This document shows, one piece after another, positions 1 to 7,800 of a DNA stretch of 18,199 bases. The position numbers and the translations under genes are program-made. Position 1 is the stretch's first letter, and each line of letters begins with the position of its first letter. The stretch covers positions 1-18,199 of the forward strand of contig CAZJBJ010000071.1 in NCBI GenBank assembly GCA_964544295.1. The letters are read 5' to 3'. This stretch comes from JAENVU01 sp964544295 (GTDB taxonomy: Bacteria; Actinomycetota; Acidimicrobiia; IMCC26256; JAENVU01). The notes under the pieces are model-generated. The model did not search any database. It worked only from the letters and a program-made list of their open reading frames with translations, and was not told the DNA's origin.

Positions 1-1540
1 GCGGGTAGAGGAGACCGTAGGCCTCGTCGCGGAAGGTGAGGGCGGACTCCTTCAGGTGCACACCCCAGTCCCCCCGGATCGCGGGGTCGTTCTCCTCCAT
101 GCCGTGGTCGGCCACGAGCACGAACGCGGTGTCGTCGAACATCCCGGCCTGTTCGACCGCGGCCAGCACCTCCCCGACGCGCGCATCGGAATCGCGGATC
201 GACGCCGCGGCGATCTCGGAGTGGGGGCCGCCTTCGTGCATGGCGGAGTCGGTGAGGGTGAAGTTCACCCAGAGGAACCGGGGCCGCGGGTAGGACACGT
301 CGCGGTAGTGGCCGCTCAGGATCCCGACCGCCTGTTCGACGCCCATGTGATCCACGATGGTGGACCACGAGTAGTCCTTCGACGGGCGTACGAACCGTTC
401 GGTGGAGTGCGGGAGCCCGATCGGGTCCTCGGGGATGGGCGGGATCTCACCGCGCCGGAAGAAGTCGAACGTGGAGTAACTCGCGCCGACGTCGCACGGC
501 TCGTTGCACGACGCCGTGAAGACGTCGTCCCACGTGCGATGGATGGCCGTATGGATCGATTCGGTGCCGGGCGCGAGCGTGTCCATCGCCGAGGGCCAGG
601 TGGCGGCCGAGTTGGTGATGATCTGGCGACCCTCGGCGCGATCCCACCACGCGTTGTTGAGGATGCCGTGGTGGCCGGGATGCCGACCGGTGATGATCGA
701 GGTGTGGTTGGCGAGGGTGATCGTCGGGAGGCTGGCCATGGCACCGTGCTGATATGCGGTCCCCATCGCCATGAGTCGCGCCACGTTGGGCGCCTCGCCG
801 CGGGCGGCCATGTCGTAGAGGACGTTGGGGTTCGTGCCGTCGAACAGGAAGCCGACGACGTGGTTCGGTCGCCCGCCGTCGACGTCGAGCACGTCGTGGC
901 GCACCTCGCCGTTCTGACCGAACAGGTAGGTGCCGTCGTCGCGCGGCGCCGCGCCGAGGAGGTGGAGCACGGTCGGCGCGACGTCGACGAGCCGCGCACT
1001 CCGGGCCACGAGGCCGTCGTTGCGCACACCCTTCCCGGCGATCACGAACGGCGCTCGCGCCTGGACCACACCGAGTGATCCGTGCTCGCCGCGGTGGCCG
1101 CCCTGGTCCTCCCAGTTGTGCGCGGCCGAATGGATCACGCAGAGGTCGGGGGCGGACGGGTGGTCGAAGAGCTGCGCGATGGTGTCGTAGGCGTGTGGGT
1201 AGGCGTTGACGGTCCGATGCGGGTAGGCGTTGGCGCGCTCCTCCGGGAGCGGCGCGAACTTGTCGGTCGACTGGTCCGCGAGGGGATCGACGCCGGTGGA
1301 GCCCAGGCGTTCGTATCCGGTCTCGGTGCGTCGGAACGAGACCGATCCATCGTGGGTGCGGGCCTGGTAGTGGTCGCCGTGGCTCGAGAGCACCATGTCG
1401 ACGATCGGCTCCAGGCTCGGATCCAGCAGGACCTCGAGCGCCCGTTCGGCGTCGGCCTCGAGTTCGGGGGCGATCCGGTGCGGCGTTGCGGTCGGTGGCG
1501 TCACGCCCGGCAGCGTACCGAGCGGGAGCCGGGCCGTCAC
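1..1540 (-). CDS. Alkaline phosphatase superfamily (type I phosphodiesterase/nucleotide pyrophosphatase-like) protein, 3' end beyond window
   Basis: The frame is open from a GTG at 1540 to the window edge (513 codons seen, no stop). The metal-enzyme signature is clear: FDG (D234), the segment PTITLANH at 272-279 with candidate nucleophile T275, TDSAMHEGG (D431, H435), ADHGM (D478, H479) and GVH (H495). This is the pattern of the nucleotide pyrophosphatase/phosphodiesterase branch, which hydrolyses phosphodiester or phosphomonoester bonds using two metals. The substrate cannot be told. No signal peptide is evident. Oddly, residues 125-196 carry motifs normally found at the C-terminal end of such folds (EHGS at 152-155, VDVAPTVLHLLG at 185-196) ahead of the first metal Asp. 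The GTG at 1540 overlaps the upstream nucleotidyltransferase stop by 4 nt, which favours it. GTG 1504 is the alternative start. It is the last gene seen of a three-gene leftward unit. Confidence 0.82.
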   Translation of the reverse strand, partial: MTARLPLGTLPGVTPPTATPHRIAPELEADAERALEVLLDPSLEPIVDMVLSSHGDHYQARTHDGSVSFRRTETGYERLGSTGVDPLADQSTDKFAPLPEERANAYPHRTVNAYPHAYDTIAQLFDHPSAPDLCVIHSAAHNWEDQGGHRGEHGSLGVVQARAPFVIAGKGVRNDGLVARSARLVDVAPTVLHLLGAAPRDDGTYLFGQNGEVRHDVLDVDGGRPNHVVGFLFDGTNPNVLYDMAARGEAPNVARLMAMGTAYQHGAMASLPTITLANHTSIITGRHPGHHGILNNAWWDRAEGRQIITNSAATWPSAMDTLAPGTESIHTAIHRTWDDVFTASCNEPCDVGASYSTFDFFRRGEIPPIPEDPIGLPHSTERFVRPSKDYSWSTIVDHMGVEQAVGILSGHYRDVSYPRPRFLWVNFTLTDSAMHEGGPHSEIAAASIRDSDARVGEVLAAVEQAGMFDDTAFVLVADHGMEENDPAIRGDWGVHLKESALTFRDEAYGLLYP

Positions 1541-2073
1541 CGCTCCCGGCGGAGTCGCCGCAGCTCCCCCAAGGCCCGGAGGTCCTTGTCCCGTGCGCTC
1601 GTCTCCTTCGACTCGATCAGATCGTCCAACGACGCGACCCATATCTCGCGATCGGCGACGAGCACCGGGATCGCGGACCGGATGAGCGTGTCGTACCCGC
1701 CCGGGCCGTCGATGGCGAACAGAATGTCGAGCGGACCGGCGGTCGTACTGAACTGCCAAGCCGTGCGGCTGCGAAGTACATCGCGGGAGAAGGTGAAGCC
1801 CGCCGCCTCGGGTGGCGCGCCGTCAGCCGCGAGATCGCGACGAGCGGGATGAGCGAAGACCTGTGCATCGAGTTCGACGAGCGCGGTGCAGAGCCGATCG
1901 AGGTTGTCGTCGTCGAACGCCGGTACGGCGTCGGCGTCCTGGGTCAGACCCGTGTATCCGTGCGCGACCGCGGCGAGTCCGCCGACCAGGACGAACCTGA
2001 CCTCGTGGGACGAGAGCGTCGCGAAGATGCGAACGGCATCGAGCGGCCGCGTCGAGCTGGTCCAGACGGTCAC
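1537..2073 (-). CDS. Nucleotidyltransferase-fold protein paired with an HTH partner
   Basis: This 178-residue protein has the minimal nucleotidyltransferase pattern of the DNA polymerase beta superfamily. It shows FVLVGGLAAVAHG (residues 27-39) with the Gly-Gly pair, then DAD at 46-48 as the first two metal-binding acids, and LDIL with D116 as the likely third. A conserved-looking ASLDDLIESK stretch (147-156) is followed by a basic tail, as in many small standalone members. Proteins of this kind transfer a nucleotide to a small molecule, protein or RNA; several are toxins or antitoxins beside an HTH or HEPN partner, but the target here is unknown. The GTG start at 2073 overlaps the HTH gene stop (GTGA), and its own stop overlaps the phosphodiesterase GTG, so all three are probably translated in step. 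The family call is fairly secure, the role is not. Confidence 0.8.
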   Translation of the reverse strand: MTVWTSSTRPLDAVRIFATLSSHEVRFVLVGGLAAVAHGYTGLTQDADAVPAFDDDNLDRLCTALVELDAQVFAHPARRDLAADGAPPEAAGFTFSRDVLRSRTAWQFSTTAGPLDILFAIDGPGGYDTLIRSAIPVLVADREIWVASLDDLIESKETSARDKDLRALGELRRLRRER

Positions 2074-2384
2074 GTTCGATCATCACGCGATCGGGCGGCC
2101 GCGTGCGCGAACTCGGATGCGGACCTGATCGCGAGGAGCCGGCCGTGGAGGTCGAGATCACCCCAGCTCGCGCGCCGGGACCAGTCGATCGGTGCGACGC
2201 GGATCTGCAGTTCCTCACCGCAGCCCGCGACCAGTCGTTCGAGCAGGTCCAACGTCGGCTCCATGCGCCCTCGTTCGATACGGGCGACCGTCGACGGCGA
2301 GATCCTCGTACGGTGGGCGAGTTCGCGTTGACTCAAACCTGCCCGTCGTCGAGCCTCGCGACAGATCACGTACGCAGCGGACAT
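2070..2384 (-). CDS. XRE-family helix-turn-helix DNA-binding protein
   Basis: A 104-residue protein. Residues 6-56 form a Cro/C1-type HTH: ARRRAGLSQRELAHRTRIS supplies helices 1-2, and PSTVARIERGRMEPTLDLLERL the recognition helix and following helix. The C-terminal 45 residues are short and charged, too small for a known sensor domain, and may contact the nucleotidyltransferase encoded directly downstream. The ATG at 2384 is chosen because the HTH begins a few residues later. The frame stays open further upstream, but that part runs antisense into rplM. No Shine-Dalgarno precedes the ATG, and a near-perfect palindrome lies 2 nt upstream, so autorepression is likely. HTH plus nucleotidyltransferase pairs recur in actinobacteria and resemble toxin-antitoxin layouts. 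That function is inference here. Confidence 0.83.
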   Translation of the reverse strand: MSAAYVICREARRRAGLSQRELAHRTRISPSTVARIERGRMEPTLDLLERLVAGCGEELQIRVAPIDWSRRASWGDLDLHGRLLAIRSASEFAHAAARSRDDRT

Positions 2385-2386
2385 GT

Positions 2387-2406
2387 TGCAAGCATATATG
2401 CGTGCA
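2387..2406. promoter_or_regulatory. Palindromic operator candidate overlapping the HTH gene start region
   Basis: The 20-bp imperfect inverted repeat TGCAAGCATA/TATGCGTGCA pairs 9 of 10 positions; only A2391/G2402 fails. Its core GCATATATGC is perfectly symmetric and is the most AT-rich spot in the area. It lies 2 nt upstream of the HTH ATG. Read on the minus strand, a TATATG -10-like element ends 8 nt before the ATG, so the transcript could be leaderless. No convincing -35 was found. The position and symmetry fit binding by the HTH dimer (inference). Confidence 0.5.
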
Positions 2407-2447
2407 GATGCCGCCGAATCTCGCCACGGAGAGCAGCGGGGCTTCGC

Positions 2448-2477
2448 TTGGCCCGATCTGGTGGGCGCGAGTAGTGT
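2448..2477 (+). promoter_or_regulatory. Probable promoter of the rplM-rpsI operon
   Basis: TTGGCC at 2448-2453 and TAGTGT at 2472-2477 are separated by 18 bp, an acceptable sigma-70-type arrangement. It would start transcription near 2484 and leave a leader of about 80 nt before the rplM GTG. It is the best match in the divergent gap but was found by eye only. I did not identify an L13 autoregulatory leader structure. Confidence 0.4.
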
Positions 2478-2564
2478 TCCCTCCCTTGTGTACGGCCCGT
2501 TGTGGTCGCGCGCGCCCGGCTCGGGGAGTTCCCGAGGCGGGCCGGACGTCGAGAGAGTGGATCT

Positions 2565-3017
2565 GTGCGGACTTTCCATCCCAAAGAAGCTGACATTCAC
2601 CACGGCTGGCACGTGATCGATGCCGAGGGCATCGTGCTCGGCCGGTTGGCCACCGAGATCGCCCACCTCCTGCGCGGGAAGCACAAGCCGGTCTTCGCAC
2701 CGAACGTCGACGTGGGCGACCACGTGATCGTGGTGAACGCCAGCAAGCTGGACATCTCGTTGCGCAAGTCCGAGGACAAGCTCTACTACCGCCACTCGGG
2801 GTACCCGGGCGGCATCCGCTCCGAGAACCTGGGTCATCTCATGGGCCGCAACCCCGAGCGCGTGATCAAGCTCGCGGTGCGGGGCATGCTCCCGAAGAGC
2901 CGCCTCGGTCGCGCCCAGCTGAAGAAGCTCCGGGTCTACTCCGGACCCACCCACCCGCACGCCGCCCAGGAACCGCAGCCGCGGGCCCTGCCGCAATCGC
3001 CGAGGAACGCCAAGTGA
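2565..3017 (+). CDS. rplM: 50S ribosomal protein L13
   Basis: The 150-residue product matches bacterial L13 throughout. It opens MRTFHPKEADIHHGWHVID, followed by the rRNA-binding GRLAT and RGKHKP segments, YYRHSGYPGG at 74-83, and the family signature VRGMLPKSRLGR (105-116) leading into KKLRVYSGPTHPHAAQ. L13 is an early-assembling 23S rRNA-binding protein of the large subunit. The GTG at 2565 is chosen over an in-frame ATG at 2502 because bacterial L13 begins with this M-R/K-T-F/Y motif. A purine-rich GAGAG lies upstream at usual spacing. The stop overlaps the rpsI GTG by 4 nt. The C-terminal tail after HAAQ is slightly longer than in E. coli. It heads the long rightward operon and is divergent to the HTH gene. 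Confidence 0.97.
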   Translation: MRTFHPKEADIHHGWHVIDAEGIVLGRLATEIAHLLRGKHKPVFAPNVDVGDHVIVVNASKLDISLRKSEDKLYYRHSGYPGGIRSENLGHLMGRNPERVIKLAVRGMLPKSRLGRAQLKKLRVYSGPTHPHAAQEPQPRALPQSPRNAK

Positions 3018-3406
3018 GCAAGCCCTTGATCCAGACCACCGGCCGTCGCAAGGAAGCGGTGGCCCGTGTCCGGCTCCGCCCCGGCACCGGCAAGATCGTG
3101 ATCAACGGTCGCGAGATCGAGAACTACTTCCACATCGCGACCCACCGGATGGCCGCGACCGACAGCCTGCGTCTGACCCAGACTGCCGATGTTTACGACG
3201 TCGACGCCACGATCCGCGGTGGTGGCATCGCCGGCCAGGCCGGTGCCCTGAGCCTCGGCATCGCCCGGGCGCTGGTGGCGCTCGACCCCGAAGCGCGCCC
3301 GGGTCTGAAGAAGGCCGGGCTGCTCACGCGGGACGCTCGTGAGAAGGAACGGCGCAAGTACGGCCTCAAGAAGGCCCGTAAGGCGCCGCAGTACTCCAAG
3401 CGGTAG
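3014..3406 (+). CDS. rpsI: 30S ribosomal protein S9
   Basis: The 130-residue product has TTGRRKEAVARVRLRPG near the N-terminus, the GGGIAGQAGA and GIARAL segments in the middle, and the basic C-terminal tail ending YGLKKARKAPQYSKR. In bacterial S9 this tail reaches the ribosomal P site and contacts the tRNA anticodon stem-loop. The GTG start overlaps the rplM TGA by 4 nt, so translation is likely coupled, which suits equal synthesis of two ribosomal proteins. rplM-rpsI is a near-universal bacterial pair. Only 20 nt separate it from glmM. Confidence 0.97.
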   Translation: MSKPLIQTTGRRKEAVARVRLRPGTGKIVINGREIENYFHIATHRMAATDSLRLTQTADVYDVDATIRGGGIAGQAGALSLGIARALVALDPEARPGLKKAGLLTRDAREKERRKYGLKKARKAPQYSKR

Positions 3407-3426
3407 TCGAGCGTTCCTCGCGCGCG

Positions 3427-4779
3427 ATGGCGCCGCGTTTCGGTACCGACGGGATCCGCGGTGCCGCAGGTTCCGAACTCACGACCGAACTCGTCCGCGC
3501 GCTCGGACGCGCTGCCGCGGTGGCGCTCGGCACCGACGTCCCGTTCCTGATCGCACGCGATCCGCGCGCGTCGGGCCCGGACCTGGAGGCCGCGATCTCC
3601 GCCGGGATCACCGAGGCGGGCGGTTCGGTGCAACTCCTCGGGATGTTGCCGACGCCGGGGCTCGCGGCCGCGTGCGCCGCCACCGGTGCGGCCGGCGTGA
3701 TGATCTCGGCCAGCCACAACGTGTACTCCGACAACGGCGTGAAGCTGTTCGAACCCGGCGGGCGCAAGCTGCGTGACGAGACCGAGGCTGCGGTCGAGAC
3801 CGCACTGGCAGACGCCTTGGCGGATCCGGCGTCGGTTGTGGCCACCCCCGGCTCGATCACGCCGGGTTCGATCAGGGAAGTCACCACCGCGGCCGATGCC
3901 TACGTGGCCCACCTGACGGCCGCGGTCGGCGGTGGCACCCCTTTCGCGGGCCTCGCCGTCGTCGTCGATGCGGCCAACGGCGCGGCATCCGAAGTGGGGC
4001 CGCGCGCGTTGCGTGCGCTGGGGGCCACGGTCGAGGTACTCCACGCGGCACCGGACGGGACCAACATCAACGACGGGTGCGGTTCGACCCATCCCGAGGT
4101 GGTCGCGGCAGCGGTCCGCGAGGCGGGCGCCGATATCGGTCTGGCCTTCGACGGCGACGCGGACCGGCTGGTCGCGGTGGACGCGAACGGTGCGATCGTC
4201 GACGGCGATCACATTCTCGCGATCCTCGCCCTCGACCTGCAGGCCCGCGGACGGTTGCGCAACGACGCGATCGCCACCACGGTGATGGCGAACCTCGGGT
4301 TGATGCGCGCACTCGAACCTCGCGGCATCGACGTGATCGTCACCCCCGTCGGCGATCGGCACGTGATCGCGGCGATGGAGGATCACGATCTCGTCCTCGG
4401 CGGCGAACAGTCGGGGCACATCATCGAATCCGAGTACTCGGTGACCGGCGACGGCCCGCTGACGGCGATCCTGCTCGTCGACGCCATGGTGCGCTCCGGC
4501 CGGTCGCTGGCCGACCTGGCGAGTGTGCTGACCAAGTACCCCCAGGTCCTTCGCAACGTGCGGGTCGCCGACCGCGACGGCCTCGAGTCGGCGACCGAGT
4601 TCTGGGCGGCGGTGGCCGCCGTCGAGGGCGAACTCGCGGGAGAGGGCCGGGTGCTCGTCCGGCCGTCGGGGACCGAGGCCCTGGTGCGGGTGATGGTGGA
4701 GGCCGCCGCGGCGGACGCCGCGCAGCGCCATGCCGACGACCTCGTGGACGCCTTGACGGCCGCCCTCGGCGCGGGCTGA
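3427..4779 (+). CDS. glmM: Phosphoglucosamine mutase
   Basis: This enzyme converts glucosamine-6-phosphate to glucosamine-1-phosphate in the cytoplasm, on the way to UDP-GlcNAc for peptidoglycan. The 450 residues match the usual family length. All four mutase motifs are present: RFGTDGIRG at the N-terminus, the phosphoserine loop ISASHN (93-98, S96), the Mg-binding DGDADR (242-247), the sugar-recognition GGEQSGH (325-331), and the phosphate-binding RPSGTE (412-417). The ATG at 3427 gives the standard N-terminus; no strong Shine-Dalgarno is seen, and it follows rpsI by 20 nt. glmS lies 56 nt downstream, so the product of one enzyme feeds the other. Confidence 0.97.
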   Translation: MAPRFGTDGIRGAAGSELTTELVRALGRAAAVALGTDVPFLIARDPRASGPDLEAAISAGITEAGGSVQLLGMLPTPGLAAACAATGAAGVMISASHNVYSDNGVKLFEPGGRKLRDETEAAVETALADALADPASVVATPGSITPGSIREVTTAADAYVAHLTAAVGGGTPFAGLAVVVDAANGAASEVGPRALRALGATVEVLHAAPDGTNINDGCGSTHPEVVAAAVREAGADIGLAFDGDADRLVAVDANGAIVDGDHILAILALDLQARGRLRNDAIATTVMANLGLMRALEPRGIDVIVTPVGDRHVIAAMEDHDLVLGGEQSGHIIESEYSVTGDGPLTAILLVDAMVRSGRSLADLASVLTKYPQVLRNVRVADRDGLESATEFWAAVAAVEGELAGEGRVLVRPSGTEALVRVMVEAAAADAAQRHADDLVDALTAALGAG

Positions 4780-4797
4780 GTCTCGACCATCGGGGCG

Positions 4798-4826
4798 TTC
4801 ACCCCCGGAAATCACCCCGGTAGGCT
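4798..4826 (+). promoter_or_regulatory. Possible internal promoter upstream of glmS
   Basis: TTCACC at 4798-4803 and TAGGCT at 4821-4826 are 17 bp apart in the 56-nt glmM-glmS gap. The start point would fall around 4833, only a few nt before the glmS ATG, giving a nearly leaderless transcript. The same stretch holds a good Shine-Dalgarno (GGAGG, 4827-4831), useful only on read-through mRNA. Weak, by-eye evidence. Confidence 0.3.
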
Positions 4827-4835
4827 GGAGGCCTC

Positions 4836-7800
4836 ATGTGCGGCATCGTCGCGGTTCTGCGCCGCCCTTCGGATCGGACACCCCCGGACCTGTCGGCGTT
4901 GGCCGACATCGCCGCCGCGGCCACCGCGGACCTGACCCGCGCCGCCACCGGCGCGCCGAGTTGGATCGAAGACCTCGAGGCGGCCGCGCATCACCTCGGC
5001 ACGGTGGACGCGCTCCTGCGGGGCGGCGCGGGCGTCCGGGCGTTGATTGCGGACCGCGCGGGCGCGACCCGGCTCCTCGCCGAACTCGACCGGCAGGCGG
5101 GGCTCATCGCCGAGTTCGATCTCGCGCTCGACGGTGACCGGGCCGTGGCGGCGGCCGCGGCGGGCGAACCGCTGAACGCGGCACTCGCGAGCGTCAAGGA
5201 CAATCTCTGGTCGGTGCGCACCGATCGCGTCCGCACGGCCGCAGCGGTGGCCGAGTTCGCCCGGGGGGTCGATGCCGCCGCGCTGATCGACGGATATCTG
5301 TCGATCCAGGTGGCACTGGCCGCGATCGACCGGCTCGAAGTCCGCGGCCGGGACTCGGCGGGAATCGAGATCGTGGTCCGCGACCCGGCGCTCGCCGACG
5401 CCGACGCCGAGACGCTCGCCGAGTGCGCGGCCCGGACCGACGATCTCCATCGTTCGCGATCCGTACGCGTCGTCGACGGAGCCCGCTGCTTCGTCTACAA
5501 GGCCGCCGCCGAGATCGGTGAGCTGGGTGACAACGTCGCCATGCTGCGCGCGGCGATCGGGGCGGACGACCTGTTGCACCGCACGCTGTGCAGTCCCACG
5601 GCCGAAGTGGTCGTGCTCGGCCACACGCGGTGGGCGAGCGTCGGCATCATCTCCGAGGCGAATGCGCATCCGCTCGACCAGGCCGAGATCAGCCGGTTCG
5701 GGACGTCGTACGCGGCCGCTGCGCTCAACGGCGACGTCGACAACTACGCGGAGCTCGTGGGTCTGCACTCGCTCGACATCGCACCGGAGATCACCACGGA
5801 CGCGAAGGTGATTCCGGCGCTGCTCGCGCGGGGCATCGACGCCGGTCAGGACCCCGTCGACGCGTTCCGGGACGCAGTCGCCACGTTCGAGGGATCGGTC
5901 GCGATCGGTGCGCACACGAGTGCGGCGCCGGGCCGCGTGTTCCTCGCGCTGCGCGGCAGCGGACAGGGCATCTACATCGGCATCGCCGAGGACGCCTTCG
6001 TGGTGGCGAGTGAGCCGTACGGGCTGGTGGAGGAGACCCGCACCTACCTGCGGCTCGACGGGGAGACCCCGGCCAACCCCGCCAACCCCGGCGGGAGTCG
6101 CGGCCAGATCGTCGTGCTCGACGCGACGCGGGCCGGGGATCGCGACGGGGTACAGCGGTTCGCCTACGACGGCACCGTCGTCCCCGTGACCGCCGCGGAC
6201 TACGTCCACGCCGAGATCACCACGCGCGACATCGACCGGGGCGACTTCTCCCACTTCCTGCTCAAGGAGATCACCGAGGCGCCGCAGTCGTTCCGCAAGA
6301 CCCTGCGCGGCAAGTTGCTCGAGACCGACGGCCGGCTCCACGTCGAACTGGGGACCGACACCATCCCCGCCGATCTGCGGGATCGGCTGGCGGCGGGAAC
6401 CATCGGCCGCGTCATCGTGATCGGTCAGGGCACCGCCGCGGTCGCCGGCCAGAGCCTGGCCGGTGCGCTGACCCATGCGATCGGTCCCGCCCACCCGTTG
6501 CGGGTCCAGGCGATGCTCGCCACCGAGCTCTCCGGGTTCGGGCTGACGCGCGACATGAGCGACGCGCTCGTGGTGGCGATCTCCCAGAGCGGGACGACGA
6601 CGGATACGAACACGACGGTCGATCTCGCCCGCGCGCGGGGTGCTGCGGTGATCGCGATCGTCAACCGCCGCAACAGTGACCTCGTCGACCGTTCCGACGG
6701 CGTGCTCTACACCGCCGACGGGCGCGACGTGGAGATGAGCGTCGCGTCGACGAAGGCGTTCTATGCGCAGGTCGCCGCCGGGTTCCTGCTGGCGACCGCC
6801 CTCGCCGAGGCACTGGGCGTTCCGGCCGGTAACGACGAACTGCTGCGCGGTCTGCGCGCGTTGCCGGACGCGATGGTCGCCGTGCTCGGTCAGCGGGAAG
6901 TGATCGCGCGCGCGGCCCACGCCCACGCGCCGTCCCGGCGCTACTGGGCCGTCGTCGGCAACGGCGCGAACCGCATCGCCGCGCACGAGGTCCGGATCAA
7001 GCTCTCGGAGCTGTGTTACAAGTCGATCGCGTGCGACGGTACCGAGGACAAGAAGCACATCGACCTCTCGTCGGAGCCGCTCATCCTGGTGTGTGCCGCC
7101 GGACTCACGGGCTCGACGGCTGACGACGTCGCCAAGGAACTGGCGATCTACCGCGCCCACAAGGCGGCCGCGATCGCGGTCGTGTCCGAGAGCGACGACC
7201 GGTACGGCGCGGCGCTGGATGTCATCCCGGTACCGCGGGTCCATCCGCAGCTGGGTTTCGTGCTGAGCGCGATGGCCGGGCACCTGTTCGGGTACGAGGC
7301 GGCGTTGGCGATCGACGGATCCGCCCGACCGTTGCGGGAGGCTCGGGCCGCAATCGAGGCGGCCGCGATCGGCGCGGACCTCGACGCCCTCGCGGACGAG
7401 CTCCGTCCGTTGGCCGGCCAGTTCTTCGACGGCCTGCGGGCCGGTCGCTACGACGGATCCCTCGAAGCTGGGACGGCTGTCCACCTGGCGAGCGTGTTCC
7501 GGTACGCGTCCGGGTTGCTGCCGCTCGACGCGTACAGCGCCGAGCACGGAACCCTCGGCACGCCGGCGATCGTCGCCGACGACCTCACCGTCGCCCTCAC
7601 CGACGCGATCGAACAGCTCACCCGCCCGGTCGATGCCATCAAGCACCAGGCGAAGACGGTGACCGTCGGGATCTCGCGGTCCGACGAGACGCTGCTCCAC
7701 GTGCCGCTGGTGCAGGCGGTGCTCGATGCCGGGACCCCGCGGGACGGGCTCACCTACAAGATCCTGCGCACGCTCGTGGATCTCGACCCCGCGGTCACCC

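Noticed and set aside
56..1078. Plus-strand open frame of 340 codons at the left end
   Set aside because: It lies opposite the metal-dependent phosphodiesterase, whose conserved motifs are unmistakable on the minus strand.
2502..2564. Upstream ATG extending L13 by 21 residues
   Set aside because: The extension has no family counterpart, while GTG 2565 gives the standard L13 N-terminus.
3193..4815. A 540-codon open frame on the minus strand opposite glmM and rpsI
   Set aside because: Same antisense effect; the plus-strand glmM has every family motif.
4780..4835. A glmS ribozyme in front of glmS
   Set aside because: The gap is only 56 nt, far too short, and holds no ribozyme core; the ribozyme is known mainly from Firmicutes.
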